From contig JAHWGK010000007.1 in the NCBI GenBank assembly GCA_020054495.1, positions 1 to 64,000 on the forward strand: DNA of 64,000 bases, given 5' to 3'. The notes beneath the pieces are model-generated. The model did no database searches. It had not been told where the DNA came from and was given only the letters and a program-made list of their open reading frames with translations. Of this stretch, positions 53,377-61,251 are shown in pieces. Numbering within the stretch: the first letter of the stretch is position 1; the number at the start of each line of letters is the position of its first letter. The position numbers and the translations under genes are program-made. Source of the DNA: Thermoplasmata archaeon. Its GTDB lineage: Archaea > Thermoplasmatota > E2 > DHVEG-1.

Positions 53377-54759
53377 ATGAATTCTTTCTACAATCCAATG
53401 TTTCTCTCGAAGGTTTTAAAAATCTATATGTTCGATATCAACCGGCTAAAGAATCTCAATGAAGAAACATTAAAAAAATATCAAGATAAAGCCTTCAGAA
53501 ACATGGTAAAATATGCTTATACAGTTCCACTCTATCACGATAAATACAAAAAAGCAGGAGTTTATCCAGATGACATCACTAAGATAGAGGACATAAAAAA
53601 ACTCCCGATAATCTCTAAAAATGATTTCGATAACTATACTCCAGATGGCATCATATCACCTAAAACAAAGAGAGACCAACTCATTAAAATTACTACTTCA
53701 GGGACGACTGGGAAATCATTATCACTTTATGGTGACATGTATGATGTAGTAACATGGCTTTTTTGGTATATAAGAGTTATAAAAGAACATGGGGTTAATT
53801 GGCGAAAAAATAAGATGGCAATAATAGGAGATTTTGCACCACACACGATTGCTAGTGGATATGTTAAAAGAGGGTTATTTTCACAACTCAGCAGTAATCG
53901 TTTTTTCAGCAACATGCAATGGTTAAATACAAATGATAAACCAAAGGATGTAATCAAAGAAGTCAACCGGTTTAACCCAGAGTTTCTCGGAGGATACGTT
54001 GGTATGCTCAGTCATCTTGCTCTACTGAAGGAAAAAGGATATGGAGATGATGTTAATCCCAAATGGATTGCAACAATAGGATCAATCTTAACACCGCCTC
54101 TTCGGAAGTTGCTAGAGGATACATTTAATGCAGAAGTCTTCGAAGTCTATGGAGCAACAGAGTCAGGAACCATTGCGTTTCAATGTCGCTATGGGAACTA
54201 TCACATTATGTCTGATCTTGTTTACCCTGAGTTTTTAAAGGAGGGTAAACCTGTTGAATCAAAAGAGCAAGGAAAACTTGTGATTACAAAATTATATGGC
54301 AAAGGTACCCCTATCATAAGATATGGTGCAGTTAATGACATCGTTGCACCTCTCTATGAAAAATGCGACTGTGGGATGCCCGGCAATCTCATATATAAAA
54401 TCTATGGAAGAGATGATTTATCATTATATTTTTCTGGTGGAAGAGTACTACTTCCTTCATCAATAGGAGATATCCATGGACGACTATTATATGAATTAAA
54501 AACAAACAAAGTCAAACATACCCGTATCACCCAACATAGTTTAACAAACATTGAGATACGATTGATAATTGATAAAAAACTTAAGGAGAAAAAACCATCG
54601 GTTGAAGAGATATTCTCTGTATTACGTAAAGGTTATCAAGAAAAAGTTGGAGCAGATGTTAAAATTGATATTAAAGAAGTTGAAAAGGTAAGTAAAAAAG
54701 GACCACGAATCGTTTCAAAGGTTGATAAGAGTACATTTAAGATAAAACAGTATATCTAA
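53377..54759 (+). CDS. adenylate-forming enzyme, PaaK/CapK-like
   Basis: A protein of 460 aa. The phosphate-binding loop is TTSGTTGKSLSL (near 106), followed by the A5-like VYGATESGTIAF and a zinc-like pair in CDCGMPGN. The length and motifs fit phenylacetate-CoA ligase relatives, including CapK of polysaccharide clusters. It activates a carboxylate as the acyl-AMP. It starts 21 bp after the sulfotransferase stop, so the two form an operon. Confidence 0.85.
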   Translation: MNSFYNPMFLSKVLKIYMFDINRLKNLNEETLKKYQDKAFRNMVKYAYTVPLYHDKYKKAGVYPDDITKIEDIKKLPIISKNDFDNYTPDGIISPKTKRDQLIKITTSGTTGKSLSLYGDMYDVVTWLFWYIRVIKEHGVNWRKNKMAIIGDFAPHTIASGYVKRGLFSQLSSNRFFSNMQWLNTNDKPKDVIKEVNRFNPEFLGGYVGMLSHLALLKEKGYGDDVNPKWIATIGSILTPPLRKLLEDTFNAEVFEVYGATESGTIAFQCRYGNYHIMSDLVYPEFLKEGKPVESKEQGKLVITKLYGKGTPIIRYGAVNDIVAPLYEKCDCGMPGNLIYKIYGRDDLSLYFSGGRVLLPSSIGDIHGRLLYELKTNKVKHTRITQHSLTNIEIRLIIDKKLKEKKPSVEEIFSVLRKGYQEKVGADVKIDIKEVEKVSKKGPRIVSKVDKSTFKIKQYI

Positions 54760-54865
54760 ATGGTTCGGAGCTGAATTCTTTTTTTATTTGTTTATATTTA
54801 GGTATTAAAAAAAATCACCCAATGTAAGGATTATCGTTCAATAAAATGTATATATTAACGAAAAG

Positions 54866-54875
54866 TATTTATATT
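54866..54875 (+). promoter_or_regulatory. TATA box of the cysteine-rich small protein
   Basis: TATTTATATT lies 58-49 bp before ATG 54924. The transcription start predicted about 26 bp further falls inside the palindrome at 54891-54906. Confidence 0.5.
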
Positions 54876-54890
54876 TTCAAAAGATATTGA

Positions 54891-54906
54891 CTTAACAATC
54901 GTTAAG
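54891..54906. promoter_or_regulatory. palindromic operator at the predicted transcription start
   Basis: CTTAAC, AATC, GTTAAG: a perfect 6-bp inverted repeat. A repressor bound here would block polymerase at the start site. No regulator gene is adjacent. Confidence 0.5.
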
Positions 54907-54923
54907 ATTAGGGGTGAATAAAT

Positions 54924-55088
54924 ATGGCAATTGTATTATGTGAAGACAGTGTATGTGACCCACCAAAGTGTCCTGTTGTTGATGTACAAGAAGATAAAGT
55001 TATCATTGGCGAGAAAGACAATATATGTACATTGACAAGAGAGCAATTTGATATATTAAAAGAAAAAGTAAAAAACGATGAAATCTAA
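54924..55088 (+). CDS. cysteine-rich small protein
   Basis: A protein of 54 aa starting MAIVLCEDSVCDPPKCPVV. Four Cys (6, 11, 16, 35) could bind a metal or cluster; CEDSVCDPPKC is the key stretch. A second half (TREQFDILKEKVKND) is helical. SD GGGGTGA lies 7 nt before ATG. It faces the redox operon ending at 55116 and may be its partner. Not recognised as a known family. Confidence 0.75.
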   Translation: MAIVLCEDSVCDPPKCPVVDVQEDKVIIGEKDNICTLTREQFDILKEKVKNDEI

Positions 55089-55115
55089 ATAGAAGGATAA
55101 TTTTCCTTCTTCGTT

Positions 55116-55763
55116 TTATTTTTTAAAATCTTCAGGTCTAAATCCCTGACTGTTTTCTTTATAAAGTTCAATAGCAGTAAATATAATGTTTGTCAATTCT
55201 TCGATCCTTTGCTCATCAGTATAATCAGGATTTAATATTCCATATACAGTAAGATAATAAGGTGTAACAATTCCCCGATGATATTCAAGACTCATCATAG
55301 TAAACATTGGTACTGCGTTATCACCGTCAATATCATAAAATGGTTGTAAAGTTTTTAGTTCACCTGTCGCATGATCGTTATTTATATGATAAAAAATGAC
55401 ACCAGTTCCATTAAAATCAACTGTTTTTGAAAACACATCTTCTTTTTCAAATGTTACATTAAATATTTGCATAACTAAAGGTTCCATGTCATCACAATAA
55501 GCACAAACATCTGTTCTAAATGCAAGAAATATTGGACCTTTTGTTAGCTCATCAATAATGAAATTTGGATGAGGTTTTCCATTTGCTGTCTCAATCTTGT
55601 AATCTTGGGAATACACTCGATTTAGCTTAATACAGCTAAGACAAATTATTGATACTATTCTTGAGTATACTTCATCATAAACATCAGTAAAAGCATACAT
55701 TCCTCCTAAAGACCCAGAAATAAGAATTAAAGCTGTTATTTGTAATACTAGTATTTTTTTCAT
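55116..55763 (-). CDS. membrane-anchored thioredoxin-fold protein
   Basis: A protein of 215 aa. A signal-anchor (KKILVLQITALILISGSLGG) leads to an outer thioredoxin-like domain with CAYC in FLAFRTDVCAYCDDMEP (near 95) and a cis-Pro-like AVPMFTMMS. A further Cys pair, CLSC, lies near residue 45. It follows the polyferredoxin gene by 1 bp, so it is its likely electron acceptor on the outer face. Confidence 0.75.
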   Translation of the reverse strand: MKKILVLQITALILISGSLGGMYAFTDVYDEVYSRIVSIICLSCIKLNRVYSQDYKIETANGKPHPNFIIDELTKGPIFLAFRTDVCAYCDDMEPLVMQIFNVTFEKEDVFSKTVDFNGTGVIFYHINNDHATGELKTLQPFYDIDGDNAVPMFTMMSLEYHRGIVTPYYLTVYGILNPDYTDEQRIEELTNIIFTAIELYKENSQGFRPEDFKK

Positions 55764-55764
55764 T

Positions 55765-56613
55765 TTAGACCCTCTCAAAAGATATCAATCCTAATGGACA
55801 GGCTTCTATACATTTTCCGCAGAGAATACATTCGGGATCTCTTTTCATATTGGGAACATCAATTCCCATAGGACAACTATTTATACATGCATTACAGTGA
55901 ATGCATTTTTCTTCAGTAGAAGGATGCTCGATCATTAAATGTGTAGAAACATGGAGGTAACTAATTTTATTGAATGGTGCAAGAATCGCACCAACAGGAC
56001 AAAAGTAACGACACCATCCACGCTCAATTATAAAGATTAAAATAAAAAACAGGATAAAAATGACAAGTGCCATATAGAAAAATGCATTTGCTAAATATGT
56101 TCCAGGGTTTAATATCATTACAGGTATTGTACCAACAAGAACTCCAACTGGGCATATATCTGTAAACATGAATCCAATAAATATTGGAGTTATTACGACT
56201 AAGCCAATAAGAACAAAATATTTTGTATATCTTAAATAATGCTCAACTTTATGTTGACCAATTTTTGCAAATATTGGGAATCTTTTTTTAAGTTTCTTTG
56301 GTACTACACCAGTTGTTCTCTGCAGTAAACCAATAGGACATGCCCATCCACAAACAGCTCTTCCGGTTAAAACACCAACAGTACCAAGTATTAGAAGAGG
56401 ATACGTTATCAGTTTCCACTTGAATTCACCATTAAACACACCAACCTCTATTGCACGCAAAGGACAAGCTGAAGTCGCGGCAGGACATGCATGACAATAA
56501 AAAAAAGGATAACAAAAACCTGTCTTTAACCCAAGAGCACCAAGATTAGCTGAAATAAGAAAAATAATTTGAGCTATATACCGTTTAAGCTTCAATAACA
56601 CTTGGAACTTCAT
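55765..56613 (-). CDS. membrane polyferredoxin of the NapH/MauN type
   Basis: A protein of 282 aa with about four membrane helices. Cys motifs VCGWACPIG and GWCRYFCPVG lie at helix ends, and a pair of 4Fe-4S ferredoxin clusters is encoded by CIHCNACINSCPMG and CILCGKCIEACPLG at the C-terminus. Such proteins carry electrons across or along the membrane. The ATG overlaps the end of the PGF-CTERM gene (ATGA). It is the hub of the redox operon. Confidence 0.88.
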   Translation of the reverse strand: MKFQVLLKLKRYIAQIIFLISANLGALGLKTGFCYPFFYCHACPAATSACPLRAIEVGVFNGEFKWKLITYPLLILGTVGVLTGRAVCGWACPIGLLQRTTGVVPKKLKKRFPIFAKIGQHKVEHYLRYTKYFVLIGLVVITPIFIGFMFTDICPVGVLVGTIPVMILNPGTYLANAFFYMALVIFILFFILIFIIERGWCRYFCPVGAILAPFNKISYLHVSTHLMIEHPSTEEKCIHCNACINSCPMGIDVPNMKRDPECILCGKCIEACPLGLISFERV

Positions 56614-57119
56614 CTAGATCTCTTTCTTTTATATAACGACACTCCAACTAATACTGCAAATAATAATGTAATGATTTCAAAACCTGGTGTACCGTTATCA
56701 TCACCTCCACCATTTGTAGTGCCATTGCCATTTGGTTTTTCAGAAAGATTTATTTTGGTATCCTTAAGATACTCTATCCATCCGGTACTTGTTTCAACGT
56801 TTATAGTATATTGAATGTATGTTGCATCGTCATGACCGAGTGTAGCTGAAACTATATATTTTCCATCCTGCTCAGACATTGAAATATTCTGTAAAGAATC
56901 AGGAAAACAAATTCCGGTATTAGCATTACATTCCTGAACCTTCAGCCATACATCTATTATTCCTTCGTCATCTAATTCTGCAGTAAAAGTAACTGTAGAT
57001 TCTGCAACAGGAGGGTCTGGATCAACAGTTATTGTAGGGTCTGCTGCATTTACTGAGTTTGCTACAAAAAGACTTGTTACTAGCATCATAAAAAATATGA
57101 TTTTTATGGTTCTCCTCAT
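56610..57119 (-). CDS. surface protein with PGF-CTERM anchor
   Basis: A protein of 169 aa. A signal peptide (KIIFFMMLVTSLFVANSVNA) is followed by a single beta domain (TITVDPDPPVAESTVTFTAEL) and a Gly/Asn linker. The end is TPGFEIITLLFAVLVGVSLY followed by KRKRSR: a PGF motif, a membrane helix and a basic tail, the substrate layout of archaeosortase A. SD GGAGG lies upstream. It is co-transcribed with the redox genes, so it may display or guide them on the S-layer. Confidence 0.82.
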   Translation of the reverse strand: MRRTIKIIFFMMLVTSLFVANSVNAADPTITVDPDPPVAESTVTFTAELDDEGIIDVWLKVQECNANTGICFPDSLQNISMSEQDGKYIVSATLGHDDATYIQYTINVETSTGWIEYLKDTKINLSEKPNGNGTTNGGGDDNGTPGFEIITLLFAVLVGVSLYKRKRSR

Positions 57120-57136
57120 TTTATATTCCTCCACCT

Positions 57137-57703
57137 TTACCTGATTAATTCATTCAATATTGGGGCAAGCAGTGGTGTATCTTGTGAATATCCATATGGG
57201 ATTTCAGTAAAACCATGAATCCCTGCTTCTCTATAGTGGCGCTGCCCATTTTCATTAAATATCACTAGTGTGGGAATAGCGCCCTCCTTCAAATAATTTT
57301 CTGAAATACTACCATCAATATCATTCCCAAAAATCCAATCCAGTTCAATACCAAGTTGCGAAACAAATAAACCTCTATATTCCTGTATCTGCTGAATACC
57401 TTCCCTTGATTCAATATTGATAGAAAGTATCTCTAAATCAGCTCTACTATAATTTTCATATATCTTTTTTAATTCAATCATTACAACTACACAAGGTCCA
57501 CACCATGTTGCCCACGTATCAAGGATAACAACTTTTCCTCTATAATCACTTAAATGTTTCTCACTTCCATCAGTTGCTGTAAAAACAAAATCTTCTCCTC
57601 CGTTATCAGTTGTTCCATTGTCATTTTCAGAAGTATTAATACAACCCGAAAAAAAAGACGTTGATATAATTATAATAAATACCGCAATAATCACTTTTTT
57701 CAT
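57137..57703 (-). CDS. TlpA-type lipoprotein thioredoxin
   Basis: A protein of 188 aa. A lipobox-like FFSGC ends the signal (residue 20), so the protein is probably lipid-anchored outside. The thioredoxin fold has WATWCGPC (near 71) and cis-Pro in GAIPTLVIF. TlpA-like proteins reduce disulfides or haem-ligand cysteines. Start ATG 57703 is chosen over 57760, as the extra N-terminus has no signal features. Confidence 0.85.
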   Translation of the reverse strand: MKKVIIAVFIIIISTSFFSGCINTSENDNGTTDNGGEDFVFTATDGSEKHLSDYRGKVVILDTWATWCGPCVVVMIELKKIYENYSRADLEILSINIESREGIQQIQEYRGLFVSQLGIELDWIFGNDIDGSISENYLKEGAIPTLVIFNENGQRHYREAGIHGFTEIPYGYSQDTPLLAPILNELIR

Positions 57704-57743
57704 ATCTGAATCTCCACATAGAGATGCATAGTGATAAAGATAT

Positions 57744-58157
57744 CTAGTTGTAAGTTTCAAGCTTCTTTTTTAATTCTTCTTTTGGATAGGCTCCAACAAG
57801 TCGATCGACTAAATTACCATTTTTAAACACAAGTAATGTAGGTATGCTCATAATATGATGTTTAGCTGATGCCAGTGGATTTTCATCAACATTTAGTTTA
57901 CCAAAAACAATTTTACCATGCATCTCTTTTGCTAATTCTTCAATGACAGGTGTAACCATTCTACATGGACCACACCATGGCGCCCAACAATCAACGACAA
58001 TAATTCCATATTTTTTTACCGCTTTATCAATATCTGTATCAGTAATTGTAAGTGGTGTATCTGGTAAATTTTCTCCCATATTTTTTCCTCCATTCAAATA
58101 CTGCTTTTTTAATTCTTCCAATTTTCTCTTTTTAATTTCTTCAAGCTCATCATTCAT
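57744..58157 (-). CDS. trxA: cytosolic thioredoxin
   Basis: A protein of 137 aa. A charged, helical N-terminus (MNDELEEIKKRKLEELKKQ) is extra to the usual thioredoxin. The fold has VVDCWAPWCGPCRM and cis-Pro in MSIPTLLVF. It has no signal, so it acts in the cytosol. It lies between the TlpA-type and the glutaredoxin-like genes. Confidence 0.92.
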   Translation of the reverse strand: MNDELEEIKKRKLEELKKQYLNGGKNMGENLPDTPLTITDTDIDKAVKKYGIIVVDCWAPWCGPCRMVTPVIEELAKEMHGKIVFGKLNVDENPLASAKHHIMSIPTLLVFKNGNLVDRLVGAYPKEELKKKLETYN

Positions 58158-58186
58158 TTTTACGCATAATAGTAATTCTAATATTA

Positions 58187-58441
58187 TTAATTATCCTGAA
58201 GCCATTTTCTTATTCGTAGGTAGCCAATTTTTTTTTCTCCATCCACCCAAAGAATAGGAGCAGTTTTCTGTAACTCTTCAAAAACATCATGAGATTTTGC
58301 CTCATCTAATTGTTCTTCACTCCAATCAGTTATTTCATGTGGATATGTAACTATTTTTACATCATCTCTATTAAGCAATAATTCTTTTGTCTGTGTACAT
58401 TTTGTACAATTTTCTAAAGAAAACAATATTTTTTCAACCAT
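58187..58441 (-). CDS. glutaredoxin-like protein
   Basis: A protein of 84 aa. The active site is CTKC in FSLENCTKCTQTKE (residues 12-15). A cis-Pro-like TAPILWVDG follows. The family of short thioredoxin/glutaredoxin-like proteins is common in archaea. First gene of the redox operon; upstream lies the tRNA-Val fragment at 58474. Confidence 0.82.
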   Translation of the reverse strand: MVEKILFSLENCTKCTQTKELLLNRDDVKIVTYPHEITDWSEEQLDEAKSHDVFEELQKTAPILWVDGEKKIGYLRIRKWLQDN

Positions 58442-58473
58442 TTCAAATTCCCCATTTATCGTCTAATTTAATA

Positions 58474-58485
58474 TGGGCCAGGCCG
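58474..58485 (-). repeat. tRNA-Val 3'-end fragment, copy 1 (att-like)
   Basis: TGGGCCAGGCCG equals the complement of the tRNA-Val acceptor and T-arm end and recurs at 61174 and 62538. Tandem copies of a tRNA 3' end mark integrase target sites. Beyond 12 nt the match decays. Confidence 0.6.
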
Positions 58486-58506
58486 AACTTGCATCAGCTT
58501 ACAGGA

Positions 58507-58529
58507 GGGATTTTGTTTAAGAAAATCCC
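58507..58529. other. perfect 8-bp hairpin
   Basis: GGGATTTT, 7 nt, AAAATCCC, with five T following at 58531-58535. It may end transcripts that reach the tRNA-Val fragment from either side. The rest of the gap 58530-58739 shows no gene, only the promoter of the PKD gene. Confidence 0.4.
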
Positions 58530-58739
58530 ATTTTTGACCCATCTTGAATTTTAACAAGGCAATCAGTTCTTACTTACTAAAACCTTTCTTTTTTCTTTTT
58601 GGTTTGAGTAGTGTTTTTAGAAATTGGGTCACTACACTATTACGACAGATGTTTTCAATTATTAGCAGTTTTAACAGATACATTTAAATTGTATTATTAT
58701 ATAGTAATTTTATAAATTTTTGCATCTGGGGAGAAAAAG

Positions 58740-60137
58740 ATGGAAAAGAAATTTTTTGGAAAAACTTTGATAGTAGGATTAATAATTCTATTCGTTGGAG
58801 CAAGTGTGATACCAAGTGTAAACGGCACAAATATTAGATCAATCGAAGATAATGAAAGAGTTTATGCCTTAGAAGATATGAATTATGTCAAAAATCCATT
58901 GGCTAAGGGAGTTGTATTTGAAGATGATTTTGATACAGGAAATACCCCAGGTCAAGACCCAGTTGGATGGGGTGTTTCAGAATTTATAAACTCTGAGGTA
59001 GCGATAACAGGTGCGACCTATGTAAGCAGCCCATATTCTGTTGAGCTTTATAATCCTGCAGATAGTGGAATCAACATCTGGCATGGTTTTACTTCACTGT
59101 CAGAGGGCGCAGTAGAGTGCCACGTAAAATCAAGTGATGATGGTTGTTTTATCACAACTAGTGAAGAAGAGAACCCAGACCCAGGTGATTGGGGCATACT
59201 AGTAGCTTTCTGGAATGGTAAAATTATGTATCTTGGTTCAAGTGGATGGGAAGATTTGGATCCACCGTTTACGTATACTCCAAACACATGGTATCATTTT
59301 AGATTTGAGTTTGATTGTGGCACTGATACCTATGATATATACATTGATGATGATCTCAAAAAACAGGATGCATCCATGAAAACTCCATTAACATACTTTG
59401 GCTATATATGGATATCATGCGAGTATACCTATGCATGCACTGCATATCTAGACAATGTAAAAATCTCTGAAGCCAATGATCCACCAAACACTCCAGGTAC
59501 TCCTTTAGGGCCTACAACATTGGGAGTAGGAGAGTCTGGTACATACAGTACAAGTGCTACAGATCCAGAAGGAGACCAAGTGCAGTATCGGTTTGATTGG
59601 GATGACGGAACAATTAGTGATTGGACGGATCTTGTAAACTCTGGGGCAACTGCAAGCCAGGATTACTCTTGGGATACGGTTGGGGCGTATGTGGTGAAGG
59701 CTCAAGCCCGTGATGAACAAGGTGGTACAAGTGATTGGTCTAGTGGTTTAGCCGTGGTTGTGAATGATCCTCCTGCAACACCAGATATTGATGGAGAAAC
59801 CAATGGCAAAGTAGGGACAGAACATGAATACACATTTGTTTCAACTGACCCTAATGGAGATATGATCAAGTACATTATCGACTGGGGTGACAACACCACA
59901 GATACTACAGAACTCTATGATTCGGGAGTGACGGCAACGATATCACATACTTGGAATACAAAGGGAACCTACATAATTAAAGCGAAAGCAGCGGATGAAC
60001 ATGATGCTGAAAGTGATTGGGGAACTCTAGAAGTGGCAATGCCAAGAGACAAAATAACAATCAACTCATTGTTATCGCGTCTGCTTGAACGATTTCCAAA
60101 TGCATTCCCTCTGCTAAGACATCTGCTTGGACTGTAA
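58740..60137 (+). CDS. secreted PKD/LamG-like protein with C-terminal LERFP motif
   Basis: A protein of 465 aa. A signal peptide (TLIVGLIILFVGASVIPSV) is followed by a LamG/concanavalin-like domain (about 55-245: NTWYHFRFEFDCGTDTYDIY), then two PKD-type domains (YSTSATDPEGDQVQYRFDWDD; YTFVSTDPNGDMIKYIIDW). The end is VAMPRDK, a gap, then LLERFPNAFPLLRHLLGL. The same end pattern occurs in the proteins at 14201 and 63203. No membrane helix follows, unlike PGF-CTERM proteins. Confidence 0.85.
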   Translation: MEKKFFGKTLIVGLIILFVGASVIPSVNGTNIRSIEDNERVYALEDMNYVKNPLAKGVVFEDDFDTGNTPGQDPVGWGVSEFINSEVAITGATYVSSPYSVELYNPADSGINIWHGFTSLSEGAVECHVKSSDDGCFITTSEEENPDPGDWGILVAFWNGKIMYLGSSGWEDLDPPFTYTPNTWYHFRFEFDCGTDTYDIYIDDDLKKQDASMKTPLTYFGYIWISCEYTYACTAYLDNVKISEANDPPNTPGTPLGPTTLGVGESGTYSTSATDPEGDQVQYRFDWDDGTISDWTDLVNSGATASQDYSWDTVGAYVVKAQARDEQGGTSDWSSGLAVVVNDPPATPDIDGETNGKVGTEHEYTFVSTDPNGDMIKYIIDWGDNTTDTTELYDSGVTATISHTWNTKGTYIIKAKAADEHDAESDWGTLEVAMPRDKITINSLLSRLLERFPNAFPLLRHLLGL

Positions 60138-60360
60138 ATCTACACTTAAACCATTCTTCTTTCTTTGTTTCTTTTTATTTTACTTATTAAGTTTTGTTTT
60201 CTTTAGATTTTTTAAGTTTATATTTTCTAAAATAATGTTTAAAACAACTAAGTTATTTTTAAAAAGGAAAATTTAATTTGTAGCCTTTTTTATCAATGCA
60301 AAAGATACTAAATCACCAAAAATTATAAATAATATCATGCATATACATATATACATGAAA

Positions 60361-60378
60361 TTACATGAGGTTATGTAA
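60361..60378. promoter_or_regulatory. operator-like inverted repeat of the toxin-antitoxin module
   Basis: TTACAT, GAGGTT, ATGTAA: a perfect 6-bp inverted repeat that ends directly at ATG 60379 and contains the SD. Binding of the ribbon-helix-helix protein would block translation and transcription. Confidence 0.5.
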
Positions 60379-60525
60379 ATGGTAAGAATGACTTTTTCAA
60401 TACCGGATGAATTAAAGAAAAAACTTGACCAACTACAAGATATAAACTGGTCTGAAATCTTCAAAAACGGTCTTAAAAAGAAACTGGAAATATTAGAAAA
60501 ACTCCATGCAAAAGGTGAACTATAA
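60379..60525 (+). CDS. ribbon-helix-helix small protein
   Basis: A protein of 48 aa starting MVRMTFSIPDELKKKL. The beta strand MTFSIP and two helices with INWSEIFKNGLKKK fit a CopG/VapB-type DNA-binding antitoxin. The next gene begins 2 bp after its stop and shares the NWSEI phrase, so the two are related. First gene of the module. Confidence 0.75.
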   Translation: MVRMTFSIPDELKKKLDQLQDINWSEIFKNGLKKKLEILEKLHAKGEL

Positions 60526-60527
60526 AT

Positions 60528-60830
60528 ATGGCATGCATCACAATTTCTATAGAAAAATCATTTAAAGAAAGATTAACAAGATTTCCATGGGTAAACTGGT
60601 CAGAAATCGGCAGAGAAGAAATGTTAAAGAGATACATATTTGAAAAATATATACGAACTGGAAAAATTACAAATGAGGGATGGAAATTCTGCGAAAAAAT
60701 CGACTGGCACCCTGTAGATGAACTTCCATTAAAAGAAGAATTCATTAAAAAACTTAGGAAAATACAGAAAGGTTCATACTCTAAAACAATGGGTTCAAAA
60801 GATTTAGAACAGTGGTTTGAAGATCTATGA
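60528..60830 (+). CDS. antitoxin-like protein with ribbon-helix-helix start
   Basis: A protein of 100 aa starting MACITISIEKSFKERL. The strand CITISI and VNWSEIGREEMLKR repeat the layout of the 48-aa protein before it. A C-terminal half (WKFCEKIDWHPVDELPLKEE) may wrap the toxin. Its end overlaps the toxin gene by 4 bp. Confidence 0.75.
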   Translation: MACITISIEKSFKERLTRFPWVNWSEIGREEMLKRYIFEKYIRTGKITNEGWKFCEKIDWHPVDELPLKEEFIKKLRKIQKGSYSKTMGSKDLEQWFEDL

Positions 60831-61105
60831 CCTTTCAAATAATTATTTCAGAAGAACTCAAAAAGAAATTAGCAGTTCTTAAAAGAAAAGATAAAACTAC
60901 TTATGCTACATTAAAAAAGAAAATTTTTCAAATTACCTCATCTGATAAAAACTCAATTGAACATTTCAAAAATCTAAGAGGAAATTTGAGTAATTTTAAA
61001 AGAGTACATATTGGTGGTTTTGTACTCATCTTCAGAATCAAAGACAACACTATTATTTTTGAAGAATTTGAACATCATGACAAAGTTTATAAAAAAAGAC
61101 AGTAG
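60827..61105 (+). CDS. RelE/ParE-family toxin
   Basis: A protein of 92 aa. It starts MTFQIIISEELKKKL; the fold includes HFKNLRGNLSNFKRVHIGGF and VLIFRIKDNTIIFEEFEHHDKVY, as in RelE-like mRNA interferases. Basic residues (K52 to R60 region, and H at the end) are in the right places for RNA cleavage or gyrase binding. Coupled to the antitoxin by overlap. Confidence 0.8.
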   Translation: MTFQIIISEELKKKLAVLKRKDKTTYATLKKKIFQITSSDKNSIEHFKNLRGNLSNFKRVHIGGFVLIFRIKDNTIIFEEFEHHDKVYKKRQ

Positions 61106-61173
61106 GGGATTTTTAATATACATTTATCTGCGATTATTTCTTTATTTAACAAAAACTATAGATATAAGTTATA

Positions 61174-61230
61174 TGGGCCAGGCCAGAATTGAACAGGCGA
61201 TCTCCGCGTTGTAAGCGCGACGTCATAAGC
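61174..61230 (-). pseudogene. tRNA-Val(TAC) 3' fragment, copy 2 (att-like)
   Basis: On the minus strand the 57 nt read D-arm end ATGACG, anticodon stem TCGCG/CGCGG with loop CTTACAA (anticodon TAC), T arm GCCTGTTCAATTCTGGC and acceptor end CTGGCCCA. The 5' acceptor strand and most of the D arm are missing, and one T-stem pair is mismatched, so this is not a working tRNA. It is the longest of three copies. Confidence 0.75.
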
Positions 61231-61251
61231 ACCATATATATTATACATCCA

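Noticed and set aside
60273-60464. ORF of 63 aa on the minus strand
   Set aside because: Overlaps the plus-strand ribbon-helix-helix gene and its operator; composition is unlike a real protein.
61174-61230. A complete working tRNA-Val
   Set aside because: The 5' acceptor strand and most of the D arm are absent.
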